Assembly: GCF_000745015.1 (NCBI RefSeq)
Contig: NZ_JQNA01000002.1
Span: forward strand, 248,001 to 312,000
DNA from: Burkholderia sp. 9120
GTDB taxonomy: Bacteria > Pseudomonadota > Gammaproteobacteria > Burkholderiales > Burkholderiaceae
Direction of reading: 5' to 3'
DNA: 64,000 bases
The translations under genes and the position numbers were made by a program. The notes below the pieces were generated by a model, which worked only from the letters and a program-made list of their open reading frames with translations, had not been told where the DNA came from and ran no database searches. This document shows, in pieces, positions 25,803 through 35,024 of the stretch (its first letter is position 1; each line of letters begins with the position of its first letter).

Positions 25803-27413
25803 TTATGACAGGGCCAGCGCGCGTGCCGGGTCGAGCACGATCAGCTCGCCCTGCAGATGTTCCACACGACGGGCCAGCGCCGGCTTGTCGGCGTCCTTGC
25901 GGCGGCCAAGCGTTTTGAGCGACTTGAGCAACTGGTGCTTGATGTCGAAGCCCAGCGCGGGCTCCCACTGAATCAGCTTCAGCGATTGCACGGCAGCGTC
26001 CAGTTCGCTCAGCAGCGACGTGGCGATCTCCGGCCGCCCGGCGTGATCGGCGACGCGCGCCATGACGACGCGTTGCAGATAACGCCGGCGCTCGCTCCTG
26101 ACGCCGGGCAGCGACTCCAGCCAGACGAAGGCCGCTTCGAGCGTCTGGTTCGTGCTCAGTTCGCGCGCCTGCGCTTCGATTTCGGGCCAATCGTCGGCGA
26201 CGTCGAGGTGTTGGTGCGCCGTAACCGGCAACGGTGCAATCGCCTCGCCGGCTTCCAGATCGCGCACGACCGCGTGCCGCGCAATCCATTCGCGGGCGGT
26301 GTCGTCGGCGAAAGGCGTGCCGTCGTTGAACGCCAGCCGTTCGATGCCGGGCAGCCGGTCGAGAAACAGTGCGATGTCGGCCCGCAGCAGCTCGCGCCAG
26401 GTGCTGTACGGTGCCCCGATGTGATCGAGCGCGACATGCTGGAAGTACTGCAAGTCGAGCCACAGATGATTTGCCCCCTCCATGAACGCCCCTTCCACAC
26501 GTTCGAGCAGTTCATGCCACTGTTTTTGCAGTACGAGCAGCTTCATCTGCTGACGTAACTCCGCGCGTGGCGGCACGAGACGCGTGCGTGCCTCCACGTC
26601 GGCGGGTGGCGGCTCATGCAGGGTGTCCCAACGTACGCCACGCACGAGCCTTGCGGATGGCAGATAGCCATTTTGCTGCTCGCGCAGATAGGCCGCCATC
26701 GCGCGAGCCTGATCGAGTAGCTCGTGCATGGAAGACACGCTGCCGGCGGTCTGTCTAGTCTGTGCGCTTCGAGCGGTCTGCGTGCCGGCCGATGCTGCTC
26801 CGTGGTCTGCTTCATGGTTCGGTCTCGGCGTGTCATTGCGCTCGAAGCGGACCATCAGCGCCTGCAGGTTCGGGCGAGCCGTCTCGTTCCATTGGTTCGT
26901 CGCCGTGATCAGCAGATCCAGCGCGGCGATCGCGCGTTCGAAATCCGCTGGTGCGAACGCGCCGTGGCTCGCGAGTGGATCAACAATCCGCGTCGTGGCA
27001 AGCCACTCGATTGCGGCCTTCTTCGCTACAGGACGAGCGGGCAGCAACGCTTCGCCGAAACGGTCGATCAGCGCGGCGATCAGATCCAGTCCATCGGCAA
27101 GGCCCGCGGGTCCGTCCTGACGCAGCCGGGCGAATGCATAGTACCCGGCCACCCGCAGATCCTTGCCGACCTCCTTGAGCAACTGCTCGCAGGTGGCGAC
27201 GATCAGCGCGTCGTCGATGCGCGAAAGCCGGGTGACCTCGTCCTTCAGCGCGAAAAATGCGTCTTCGTAACCGGGATCGCGACCCACGCCGCCAATGCCG
27301 CCGCCCGCGATGGGTTGCAGCCAGGCGTCCCAACGGACGATGCGCTCGCGCATCCGTTGCTCGGCGTCGCGGGATGGAAACAGGTTTTTCAGAAGATTCG
27401 GCAGCATGCTCAT
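25803..27413 (-). CDS. tssA: Type VI secretion protein TssA
   Basis: A 536-residue protein whose ATG overlaps the tssM stop (ATGA). The N-terminal ImpA_N-like domain is at about 30-170 (VGRDPGYEDAFFALKDEVTRL, CEQLLKEVGKDLRVAGYYAFARL). A linker with many Asn/Thr/Gln follows, then a C-terminal VasJ-like helical domain with WRELLRADIALFLDRLPG. TssA caps the growing sheath-tube and coordinates assembly with the baseplate and membrane complex. The long form with a VasJ-like end is one of the known TssA subtypes. Confidence 0.9.
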   Translation of the reverse strand: MSMLPNLLKNLFPSRDAEQRMRERIVRWDAWLQPIAGGGIGGVGRDPGYEDAFFALKDEVTRLSRIDDALIVATCEQLLKEVGKDLRVAGYYAFARLRQDGPAGLADGLDLIAALIDRFGEALLPARPVAKKAAIEWLATTRIVDPLASHGAFAPADFERAIAALDLLITATNQWNETARPNLQALMVRFERNDTPRPNHEADHGAASAGTQTARSAQTRQTAGSVSSMHELLDQARAMAAYLREQQNGYLPSARLVRGVRWDTLHEPPPADVEARTRLVPPRAELRQQMKLLVLQKQWHELLERVEGAFMEGANHLWLDLQYFQHVALDHIGAPYSTWRELLRADIALFLDRLPGIERLAFNDGTPFADDTAREWIARHAVVRDLEAGEAIAPLPVTAHQHLDVADDWPEIEAQARELSTNQTLEAAFVWLESLPGVRSERRRYLQRVVMARVADHAGRPEIATSLLSELDAAVQSLKLIQWEPALGFDIKHQLLKSLKTLGRRKDADKPALARRVEHLQGELIVLDPARALALS

Positions 27414-30400
27414 TCAGACTCCAGCGTGGCGCCTTCCGGCAATGGTGTGGCAGCGTGCTTTGCCGCGGCGAGCGCCGCAGGCGGCAACGGAGGTGCCGAC
27501 GCGTCGGCCAGCTTCTGTGCAGCCTTCGCGCCACCGCCGATGAAGATTCGCGACGGCAGCGAAAAGTGACGCAACGCAAGGACGTCGAGCGGCCCTTTCC
27601 CCACCTCGCTGCGCAACTGCACGTTCAGCGGCAGGCCAGCGCTCTGGTCCGGCGACCAACTGATGAGATAGCGGGCGCTATCCTGCGGCGTCACGCTCGC
27701 GCGTTCGAACAGCCGGATCGGACCGAAGCGACCCGGTACGTCCAGCGCGGTGCGCAAGTCGCCCTGTTCGGTCTGCCATTCGATGCGCGAGTGGTTTTCC
27801 AGCGTGTCGCCCGGCCAGACGAATGGCGTCCATGATTCCTGCTGGTTGAAGTAGTGCAACTCGCGGCCCGACAGCACCAACCTCGTGTCGGTGACGCCCG
27901 CCGTGGGGACGCCGCGCAACTCAAAACGCACGTGGGCCTCCCCCGACGGAAACAACACCGTCGACACCCGCGTAAGCTTGTTCAGCGCGGCGAGGAAGGT
28001 GGGATCGACCGTCAATGCAGTGCGGTTCGCCCCCTGCGCCAACACCCAACGATCGCCCTGCCGCTCGACGATGCCGGCGAGTTGCGTCGTGACGAACTGC
28101 GCGATCACGCCGTTGTCCATGCGCATGAAACGGCCCATTTCCGGCAGCGAAGCGTCGTTGTCGGAATCCGCGAACGGATAGCGACCGGCGAAAACCTTGT
28201 TCCAGTCGGCCACGACACCGTTGCGCCAGACGTCGTTCAAACTCGCCGCCGCAGGCTGCAGCACCACACGCCACGTCTGGTCGAGCGGTTGTTGCAGCAG
28301 ATCGCCGAAGCCGGTCCACTGCTCGCCCAGACTCGCGGCCACGCGGCTGGCGTAATCGCGGCTGTCGGCGATATCCGACGTGCGCCCTTGCAGCACGGCT
28401 TGCGCGGCGGCACGAGACGATGCGTCCGGATCGCTGCCGGTCATGATCTGCTGCAACTTCAAACGCATGGCCGTGACGCGCTCCAGATAGCGCTGCACGC
28501 TGAGATCGACGGTCGCCGCGAACTGCGCGGACGCCGTGTCGTTGTTGTCCGAACCGCCGGAATCGTCGCCGCCTGCCAGGTGCAGCAGCGGGCCGAATGC
28601 GGTAGCGAGCGGCGCTGTGGTTCGTGCATGAGTTGCCTTCGACGGATTCTGTTCGGCGGCGCCGACGAGTTGTTGCGCCCTGTCGATCAGCGTGTCGGAG
28701 AGCGACTGCCCAAGCGCGCCGGCATGACCTTGATAGACGATCACCTTCATCAGCGCGCCAAGCGGCGAGCGCTGCGGATCGGCAAGCAGCGTCAACTGAT
28801 CGATCGTGCCGGACAGCGTCGCGTCCTGCTGCCAGCGAATGCTGTTGAGGAACTGCTGCCAGGCGCGCGCGTAGTCGTTGAAATAGCGTTGCCGCAGTTC
28901 GGCCTTTAGCGTCGATGCAGACGGCTTGCTCGTGTGAGGATCGGACAGCACCCAGTCGCCGCCAACGCTGCGCTGTTCGTCAGCGGCGTCGATCGCTTTC
29001 GAGATGCGTTCGTCCCACGCCGCGCGCGTGAAGACGCCGGGCAAGGTGGCCGTGGTGTTAAACAGGCCGCGGCTGCTGGTGTCGCCCAGCAACGTGGCGA
29101 GCGACAGCGGCGGGTACTTGCCACGGTTTTCGTCAAGGATCTGCCGGTAGAGCACATCGGTCGAATTCTGCAGGCCGATCACACCGATCAGGGTCTGACG
29201 AACGGCACTGACGAGCGATGCGTCGGGGACGATGGCTAGCGCCCCGTCATCGCTCGATGCGCGATGCCCGAGGTGATCCGCGTAGAAGGTCACGAGACGC
29301 TGCTGAAGGTCTCGCCATGCACCGTCGCTCAGTGCGGCGTGCTGCGGGTGCGTCGGTTGGCCCATGGCGAGCAGTTGAGCGGTGAGAAATTTTGCGTCCG
29401 TGTGTTCCGGCCGCGCAAGCATCAGATAGGTTTTGAGCGTTGCGTGGGCCGCTGTGATCTGCCGGTCGCCACCGCCGACGATTTCAGCGTCGGAGAGCGA
29501 GCTGAGTTGCCGTAGCCGGGCTTCGAGCACGGCGCGGATTGGTTGAACCAGAATCCGATTGCTTGCGACTTCATAGCGTGGCCAAAGCGCCGCGAGAAGG
29601 TCGGCGTTGCGATTCAGACCGAAGCGGGTGTACCAGGGTGTGCCATCGCGTTGCCTGACGTCCAGCGTGTCGAGTTGCTTCTGCAGGCTATCGAGCGCGA
29701 GTGCGGCATCGGTCGGGTCTTGAGTGCTCGAGAGCTTGACGGTCGTCGCGGCGGCCGTCTGGATGGTGGCGCGGTGGGTGAAGCCCGACAGATTGGTGCC
29801 GGCGATCCAGCATGCAACGCAGGCCGTTGCGATCCAGGCGGCGGACGTGAACGCTGATAACCCTATCGGACGACCTCGGAAGCGGCGGCTGTGGGCGGCG
29901 ATTGTTTGCCAGATGGCTGAAACCATATCGCCGCGGTTGGCGTCGAACGACAAAGTATTTTCAGGCTTCTGGTGGTCTGCGTTGCTAGCGTGTTCGTTGT
30001 CTTGCTGGCCTGACGTCGAGGCCGTATTCCGTTCGTCGAAAAGCGGCGTGAACAGCACGCCGTGAATCGCGGCACGCTCGACGCGCGACCGCCCAATCCG
30101 CACGACGAGCGCGGACAATGCCGATCGATACCATGCGATATGTGTGGACAATCCGGCGGCATAGCTGTCTGCGGCATCGTTCGTCAGGCGCATCACACCG
30201 AGCTCAGCCAGGTCGTTTGCGAGGCCTTGCAGGGAGGCCTCGATCGCATCGGGCCGCAACTGTGCAGTCGACCACGTACAGCCGATGACTTCGTGACGCA
30301 CCGACGTCTCGCCGCCGATCCCGGCTATGTTCACGACGTACGCCGGCGCGGACCAGCGCAACGCATGAGCATGGCGCGCCAGGCGCTGGACCAGGCTCGC

Positions 30401-30985
30401 ATCGTCGAACGGCGGCTGCGCGCCGATCCGCGTTCTCACGATGATCGCCATTGCATCGACTGGACAGCGACGGCGTGTGCGCCGGATCCGCTCGAGCCAC
30501 GCGGTATCGAGTCGATCGCCAATTGGCCGGGCGCAAAGCAGAACGGTGCCGCCGACGATCGCATAACCCGATTCCGTCAAGCCGGGTGCAAGGCGCTCGA
30601 TTAGCGGACTATCTCCGACTACGAGAACCCAACGATCACGATAGCGCCACCGCCAGCCGTGACGGTTTCTTAGCGCCAGCGCCAGGTTTTCATAGCGGTG
30701 TTCGGTGAGATCGACCTCCGGTAGTTTCGCCGCGCCAATTCTTGCCGACGGATCTCGCTCGTATTGCTCTTTTTTACGGCTGGGTGCATGGTGCGCGGCA
30801 AAACGCCAGGCGGACGCGAGATGAGCGCGTGCGAGCAACGCGATCACGCCGATGGTCAGGACGACAGCCACTCGACGATAGGGCGAGGGATCCAGTTCCA
30901 CTCCGTCGAAGTACACGAAGAGCGCGGCGAACGCCGTCAACGTGAAAATCAGAATCCAGTAGCCGGAGACTTTTTTCAGAGTCAT
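27410..30985 (-). CDS. tssM: Type VI secretion membrane protein TssM (IcmF), P-loop degenerate
   Basis: A 1191-residue inner-membrane protein with N-terminal membrane helices (about 8-26 and 38-56) and a third near 385-405. It spans the periplasm to contact TssJ and links to TssL. The cytoplasmic domain normally has a Walker A loop; here the equivalent strand reads VLVVGDSPLIERLAPGL near residue 120, with no GxxxxGK[ST]. The C-terminal half is ordinary TssM (the FGDLLQQPLDQTW region and a Gly/Ala-rich last domain). The start overlaps the preceding gene by four bases, as does its stop with tssA, so the operon is tightly coupled. Confidence 0.93.
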   Translation of the reverse strand: MTLKKVSGYWILIFTLTAFAALFVYFDGVELDPSPYRRVAVVLTIGVIALLARAHLASAWRFAAHHAPSRKKEQYERDPSARIGAAKLPEVDLTEHRYENLALALRNRHGWRWRYRDRWVLVVGDSPLIERLAPGLTESGYAIVGGTVLLCARPIGDRLDTAWLERIRRTRRRCPVDAMAIIVRTRIGAQPPFDDASLVQRLARHAHALRWSAPAYVVNIAGIGGETSVRHEVIGCTWSTAQLRPDAIEASLQGLANDLAELGVMRLTNDAADSYAAGLSTHIAWYRSALSALVVRIGRSRVERAAIHGVLFTPLFDERNTASTSGQQDNEHASNADHQKPENTLSFDANRGDMVSAIWQTIAAHSRRFRGRPIGLSAFTSAAWIATACVACWIAGTNLSGFTHRATIQTAAATTVKLSSTQDPTDAALALDSLQKQLDTLDVRQRDGTPWYTRFGLNRNADLLAALWPRYEVASNRILVQPIRAVLEARLRQLSSLSDAEIVGGGDRQITAAHATLKTYLMLARPEHTDAKFLTAQLLAMGQPTHPQHAALSDGAWRDLQQRLVTFYADHLGHRASSDDGALAIVPDASLVSAVRQTLIGVIGLQNSTDVLYRQILDENRGKYPPLSLATLLGDTSSRGLFNTTATLPGVFTRAAWDERISKAIDAADEQRSVGGDWVLSDPHTSKPSASTLKAELRQRYFNDYARAWQQFLNSIRWQQDATLSGTIDQLTLLADPQRSPLGALMKVIVYQGHAGALGQSLSDTLIDRAQQLVGAAEQNPSKATHARTTAPLATAFGPLLHLAGGDDSGGSDNNDTASAQFAATVDLSVQRYLERVTAMRLKLQQIMTGSDPDASSRAAAQAVLQGRTSDIADSRDYASRVAASLGEQWTGFGDLLQQPLDQTWRVVLQPAAASLNDVWRNGVVADWNKVFAGRYPFADSDNDASLPEMGRFMRMDNGVIAQFVTTQLAGIVERQGDRWVLAQGANRTALTVDPTFLAALNKLTRVSTVLFPSGEAHVRFELRGVPTAGVTDTRLVLSGRELHYFNQQESWTPFVWPGDTLENHSRIEWQTEQGDLRTALDVPGRFGPIRLFERASVTPQDSARYLISWSPDQSAGLPLNVQLRSEVGKGPLDVLALRHFSLPSRIFIGGGAKAAQKLADASAPPLPPAALAAAKHAATPLPEGATLESE

Positions 30986-32253
30986 GGCGTGGGCGCCTTC
31001 TCTGTTGTGTCGGCGGTGGGTCTTGCGGCAGATTTTGCAACTGGGTTCACGACGACCAGTTGCAGCGATCCTGCCCGATGAACGATGAGTTGCGGGGTAT
31101 GGACTCGTGCAACGTGCTCGATGGCAAACGCGACCGCGAGCCAGCCTGCTGCGGCCCCGGCGTGGCCTAGCGTGATGTCGATATCGTGCAGACTGGACAG
31201 GTCCCCGGTTTTTGAAACCCCCAGCGACAGAGCCGAAGCACTTTGCAGGATGGCGGGTTTGTCGTCGGCGGCAAGGTCAGCCTGCCATAGGTCGCCGATC
31301 TCGGTAGACGCCGATTGTCCCCAAAACAGCGCTTTGAGAATCGCGTCGTCAAGCGCACCGGGTTCGGCTTTGACCGGACGGTGCAGCATCGCGAGCGGCT
31401 TTAGTCCACGCCGTTCAAGCAACGGCGGCCATCCGAGTAGCAGTGCAACAGCCGCTTCCGCGCTGTCGTGCGGCGGCGTGACGTGCAGTTGCGCCGAGAC
31501 GTAGAGCGTGATTTTCTCCAGCGCGGCGCCGCCCCGGCTGTCCAGCCATTCGTCCAGCGACATCAACCCCTGTTCTGCGGCAAGCCGCGATGCCTTAGCG
31601 GGCCGCAGGCCGCTCTCTCGCCAACAGTCTTGCCAGATTACCGACAGATCGTCCTGTTCTGGATTTTCGGGATTGGCGGCCAACGCAAGGCAGACATTGA
31701 ATGGCAAGTCTCGCGGCAACACGCAAATGGCAGGGCCGACTCCGTCCAGTATTTCAAGGAAGCACGCTCGATAGCGTTCGAGAAGGGTCCGGGCTTCGCC
31801 CAATTTCAGAGCCGTGTGCCGCACCGCAGCGCCGCCTGAATGCGGCACCTGGGCGCTTAGGATCGGATGTGTTGATGCTGTCTCGTTGGCGGCTCGTCCG
31901 TCTTTTAGCGCGCTTAGATAGCGGCATTCCAGTACCGCCAGGGGTTCGCTTCCCAAAAGGCGCGCTTTCGCCTGATCGTTTTTTAACGTTTCCTCTTCGG
32001 CGCGAACCCGATCTGATTCCTGTTCGTAATAGAACAGTCGAAGCCCGAATGCGACCAAAAATCCCAGTGCCGGTAGCACAAGCAGTTTCGTCCAGAACCA
32101 GCTCGAGCCGGTGGGTTCGCTTTTGGGCCAGGTGAGTAATGTGCACTCCGCGCCGGCCAGCATGACAAGCGCAAACAGACCCACCCACACGATGACGCGT
32201 GGCGACTCGGGCAGCGTATCCGTGGACGATGCAATGGGCAGGTCTACCGGCAT
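30982..32253 (-). CDS. T6SS-locus membrane protein of unknown function
   Basis: A 423-residue protein from ATG 32253. Two membrane helices lie near residues 19-42 and 53-76, followed by a charged segment (YYEQESDRVRAEEETLKNDQAKARLL) and a soluble domain to the end. It sits between PAAR and tssM with a four-base overlap to tssM, so it is almost surely co-translated with the membrane complex. I do not recognise a named Tss or Tag family. Repeated phrases such as DLSVIW and ITLYVSAQLHVTPP suggest an alpha/beta soluble part facing the cytoplasm. A helper of the TssJLM complex or an effector-loading protein are both possible; neither is shown. Confidence 0.7.
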   Translation of the reverse strand: MPVDLPIASSTDTLPESPRVIVWVGLFALVMLAGAECTLLTWPKSEPTGSSWFWTKLLVLPALGFLVAFGLRLFYYEQESDRVRAEEETLKNDQAKARLLGSEPLAVLECRYLSALKDGRAANETASTHPILSAQVPHSGGAAVRHTALKLGEARTLLERYRACFLEILDGVGPAICVLPRDLPFNVCLALAANPENPEQDDLSVIWQDCWRESGLRPAKASRLAAEQGLMSLDEWLDSRGGAALEKITLYVSAQLHVTPPHDSAEAAVALLLGWPPLLERRGLKPLAMLHRPVKAEPGALDDAILKALFWGQSASTEIGDLWQADLAADDKPAILQSASALSLGVSKTGDLSSLHDIDITLGHAGAAAGWLAVAFAIEHVARVHTPQLIVHRAGSLQLVVVNPVAKSAARPTADTTEKAPTP

Positions 32254-32263
32254 GACGCTCGAC

Positions 32264-32512
32264 TCACAAAAGGCTTGAAATCAGACGGCATCCGCACATC
32301 GCCCGGTAGCCATGCCGCGCGACCGGTACACCGTGGTCCATGGTCGACCCGTCGCCGTCGATGATCAAGTTGGGCCGCAGGTTGTGTTTGGGACAGGACA
32401 CCTGGTCGCCTTTGCGCGCAACGAATCGGCCGTCGTAGCGCATTGTGGATGACGCGCTGATGACTTGGCCTCCATGGTCGGTAGAGTCGCCCAGCCGGAT
32501 TAGATTTGGCAT
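32264..32512 (-). CDS. PAAR domain spike-tip protein
   Basis: An 82-residue protein that is essentially one PAAR domain: LIRLGDSTDHGGQV, then GDQVSCPKHN, then a C-terminal CGC. PAAR proteins form the sharp tip on the VgrG trimer, with a zinc site from His/Cys residues (here in TDHGG, SCPKH, DHGV and MCGC). It has no effector extension. It is 60 bp downstream of vgrG with AGGA before the ATG. Confidence 0.93.
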   Translation of the reverse strand: MPNLIRLGDSTDHGGQVISASSTMRYDGRFVARKGDQVSCPKHNLRPNLIIDGDGSTMDHGVPVARHGYRAMCGCRLISSLL

Positions 32513-32572
32513 GGTTTGTCCTGTTGTAGGGAGTGGGGGATACGAAATAGGTACGAGGGAACAACGGACCAG

Positions 32573-34909
32573 CTACTGGGAGAAGCTGAAGAATCCTTTC
32601 TGAGCATTCCGAAAGTCCTTCGGAGGTGGAAAGCTTGGCTTGATCCGCATCGAGTTCGCGCCCTGCTTGTCCCACGCCGCACACTTTTCGAGGATGTCGC
32701 CCGGCGTGCCGTTCTCTATGCCCTGCGGCGTGATCCGTATATAGGACCCGCCTGCACCGATCCATACTTCCCTATCGGCCGATAGAATCAACTTGCCGTC
32801 CGTACTGGTGATCGATACGTCTTTTAAGGCGGCAAGATTCATCGCGTCGCTTTGGGCCTGAATGTCGACCTTCCCTTTCGCAGCAAAGAGCTTGATTCCA
32901 AACTTCGCCGCAAACAGCGATATCGCGTCGCCGGCAGCGACCGTGAACCTTTTGACGACGCCGATATCGACGCTGCTGCCCGCCGTGGCGATCAGATTCT
33001 GACTCGCGCTCACCTGCAGATGACTGCCGGAGACAAGGCCCATGCCTGCCGGAGCCGTGAGCAGAATGGCCGCCTGTTTCAAGCCGGCCAACCTGTCGTG
33101 AAGCAACGCTTTCTGTTTGGCATACTCCGCGGCAATCGCCTGTGCTGCCTGGGCGGCGTCTGCGAGCGTTTCCATCTGTTCAAGCGCCTGCTCCAGAAGT
33201 GATTGCGCAGTCCGCATGTCGAGCTGCGTCCCATTTCCCGCGGGCTGCGCGTCAGCCGAGATCAAAATCCCTCTACCACCGCGAATCGCAACGTGTTCGT
33301 CCGTGCGTAACTCCGCGCCCTGCCCGCGTTCCTTGCGCTGCGCGTCGACCATATGACCCAGGTTCAGCTCGCTGGACTGGAACGGCGTCGTCAGATGGAT
33401 GTGCTCGCTGCCCTGCTTATCCTCCATCCGCAGTTCATTCCGCGCGGCGGTGCGGATCAGGTTCCGCGTGTGATTCAGGTTATTCACCGGATCAGGATGC
33501 AGGCTGTCGTGCATCGCACCGACTATCACAGGCCGGTCGGGGTCTCCCGCCGTAAAGATGATCGCCACCTCCGCGCCATCGATCAGCGGGAAGTGATGAC
33601 CATAGTTGTCACCGCTATAGGGTTTCGCAAGGCGCACCGGCCGACTTGTACCGCCTGGGCTCCATGCGTCGAGATCGAATGGCAGCCTGATCACGTACCA
33701 GCCTTCCTCCGTCAGATAGGCGCGTGGGTAGTCGCCTGGTGACGTAATCCGCGCGGGCAGGATGCCGTGGATCACCGGCCGCTTCTCAGGCACAACCGGC
33801 GTACGCCAGACCCGGTCAGACGGGATTGCCGTGAACGTGTTGGAGTAAGCGTCGCTGCGCCCGCCGCGCGACGCGACCGAAATGACCAACAGACCGTGCG
33901 GCGCATCCAGGGGATTGCTGTCCAGTCCCAGCACCTCTCCCGCTTCCAGCCCGAACGCGTTGCCCTTGCCCGCGTAGGTAATCTGCTGCGCGAGATGCGC
34001 CTCGTGACGCAATTTCGCCAGCCGCCGACCTTCATCCGGCGTCTCGTAGTGTTCGCCCCAGAGGCATTCGACGGCGTTCGTCGTCCGGTCGTCTTTCGCG
34101 GCATTCTGCTCGACGAGCAGCGGCACGCCCGCCTGACGATGGTTGTAGTCGTTCAACTGGACTGCTTCGGGCACGCGGCGCATATGCCGCTCAAGCGACT
34201 TGATGGACTCCGCACCGACGCTTTCCAGACCCGCATCGCGTCGCAACGTTACAACCCGTTGGCGACGCGCGTAAGCATCGAGATCGTCACCAAACACGAT
34301 GACCTCGTGTCCCTTCGCCTGTTCGAAGCGAAACCAGATGCCTTCGTCCGCCGCGATCCGCTGGATGAACGCCAGCGTCGTCTCGTGAAACTGCGTGATG
34401 TAGTCGTGCCGGCGGTACTGCGCGCGCAGGCTGAACCGAAAATCGACGCCTTCACGAAACCCGCTGTGCCGCAGCGCGTCCGCGATGATCTCGTGCACGG
34501 TTTGTTTCTGGAACAAACGGCTGGTCACTGCACGAGCCAGATCCGCCGTGCGCGGCTCGATGACCAGACGGTAATGGGTTTCGTCGGCCGACGTGCCGAA
34601 TTGATCGAACTGCGTGACGATGCCGTGCACCGTGTGCGCACTGGGCAGCCCGCTAAACTTCGCCGCGTGCTCGCCGGCCATCTTCTGCAGATAAACCGCA
34701 TTCGAATCCACTGACTGAACCATGAACCGCGCTGGTCGCCCCAGCACCTGGTCCATCGGGATGTCCGCAACCGGACTCGTGAAGTCGATTTCGTAGCGGT
34801 ACAGCTGGCTGAGCGCGTCATGGCCCGCAAACTTCAATACCGAAAACGGCGCCGGCTGCGGCGCCAGTTTCAGCGTGTATGCCTGCTTCGGCAGAACCAT
34901 CGATCCCAT
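32573..34909 (-). CDS. vgrG: Type VI secretion spike protein VgrG (TssI) with DUF2345-like end
   Basis: A 778-residue spike protein from ATG 34909 with AAGGAA upstream. It has the gp27-like part (LYRYEIDFTSP, VHGIVTQFDQFG, YRLVIEPRT), the gp5-like OB fold (SPGGTSRPVRLAKPYSG) and the gp5-like beta-helix. The end, from about 580, is a DUF2345-like stretch (KGKVDIQAQSDAM, GGSYIRITPQGIENG), a common VgrG extension. The last 35 residues (SFPPPKDFRNAQKGFFSFSQ) are not a recognised toxin. No effector adaptor gene (DUF4123, DUF1795, DUF2169) is next to it, so its cargo is unclear. Confidence 0.94.
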   Translation of the reverse strand: MGSMVLPKQAYTLKLAPQPAPFSVLKFAGHDALSQLYRYEIDFTSPVADIPMDQVLGRPARFMVQSVDSNAVYLQKMAGEHAAKFSGLPSAHTVHGIVTQFDQFGTSADETHYRLVIEPRTADLARAVTSRLFQKQTVHEIIADALRHSGFREGVDFRFSLRAQYRRHDYITQFHETTLAFIQRIAADEGIWFRFEQAKGHEVIVFGDDLDAYARRQRVVTLRRDAGLESVGAESIKSLERHMRRVPEAVQLNDYNHRQAGVPLLVEQNAAKDDRTTNAVECLWGEHYETPDEGRRLAKLRHEAHLAQQITYAGKGNAFGLEAGEVLGLDSNPLDAPHGLLVISVASRGGRSDAYSNTFTAIPSDRVWRTPVVPEKRPVIHGILPARITSPGDYPRAYLTEEGWYVIRLPFDLDAWSPGGTSRPVRLAKPYSGDNYGHHFPLIDGAEVAIIFTAGDPDRPVIVGAMHDSLHPDPVNNLNHTRNLIRTAARNELRMEDKQGSEHIHLTTPFQSSELNLGHMVDAQRKERGQGAELRTDEHVAIRGGRGILISADAQPAGNGTQLDMRTAQSLLEQALEQMETLADAAQAAQAIAAEYAKQKALLHDRLAGLKQAAILLTAPAGMGLVSGSHLQVSASQNLIATAGSSVDIGVVKRFTVAAGDAISLFAAKFGIKLFAAKGKVDIQAQSDAMNLAALKDVSITSTDGKLILSADREVWIGAGGSYIRITPQGIENGTPGDILEKCAAWDKQGANSMRIKPSFPPPKDFRNAQKGFFSFSQ

Positions 34910-35024
34910 TGCACATTCCTTATTACTAACGCGTCCAGTTCACGAGAAATCACGCAGCAGCGCTCAACAAAACGTCAGAGACTTGTCTCAACCTGCTCCA
35001 GCAGATCGCACGCCCTACGTCCAA

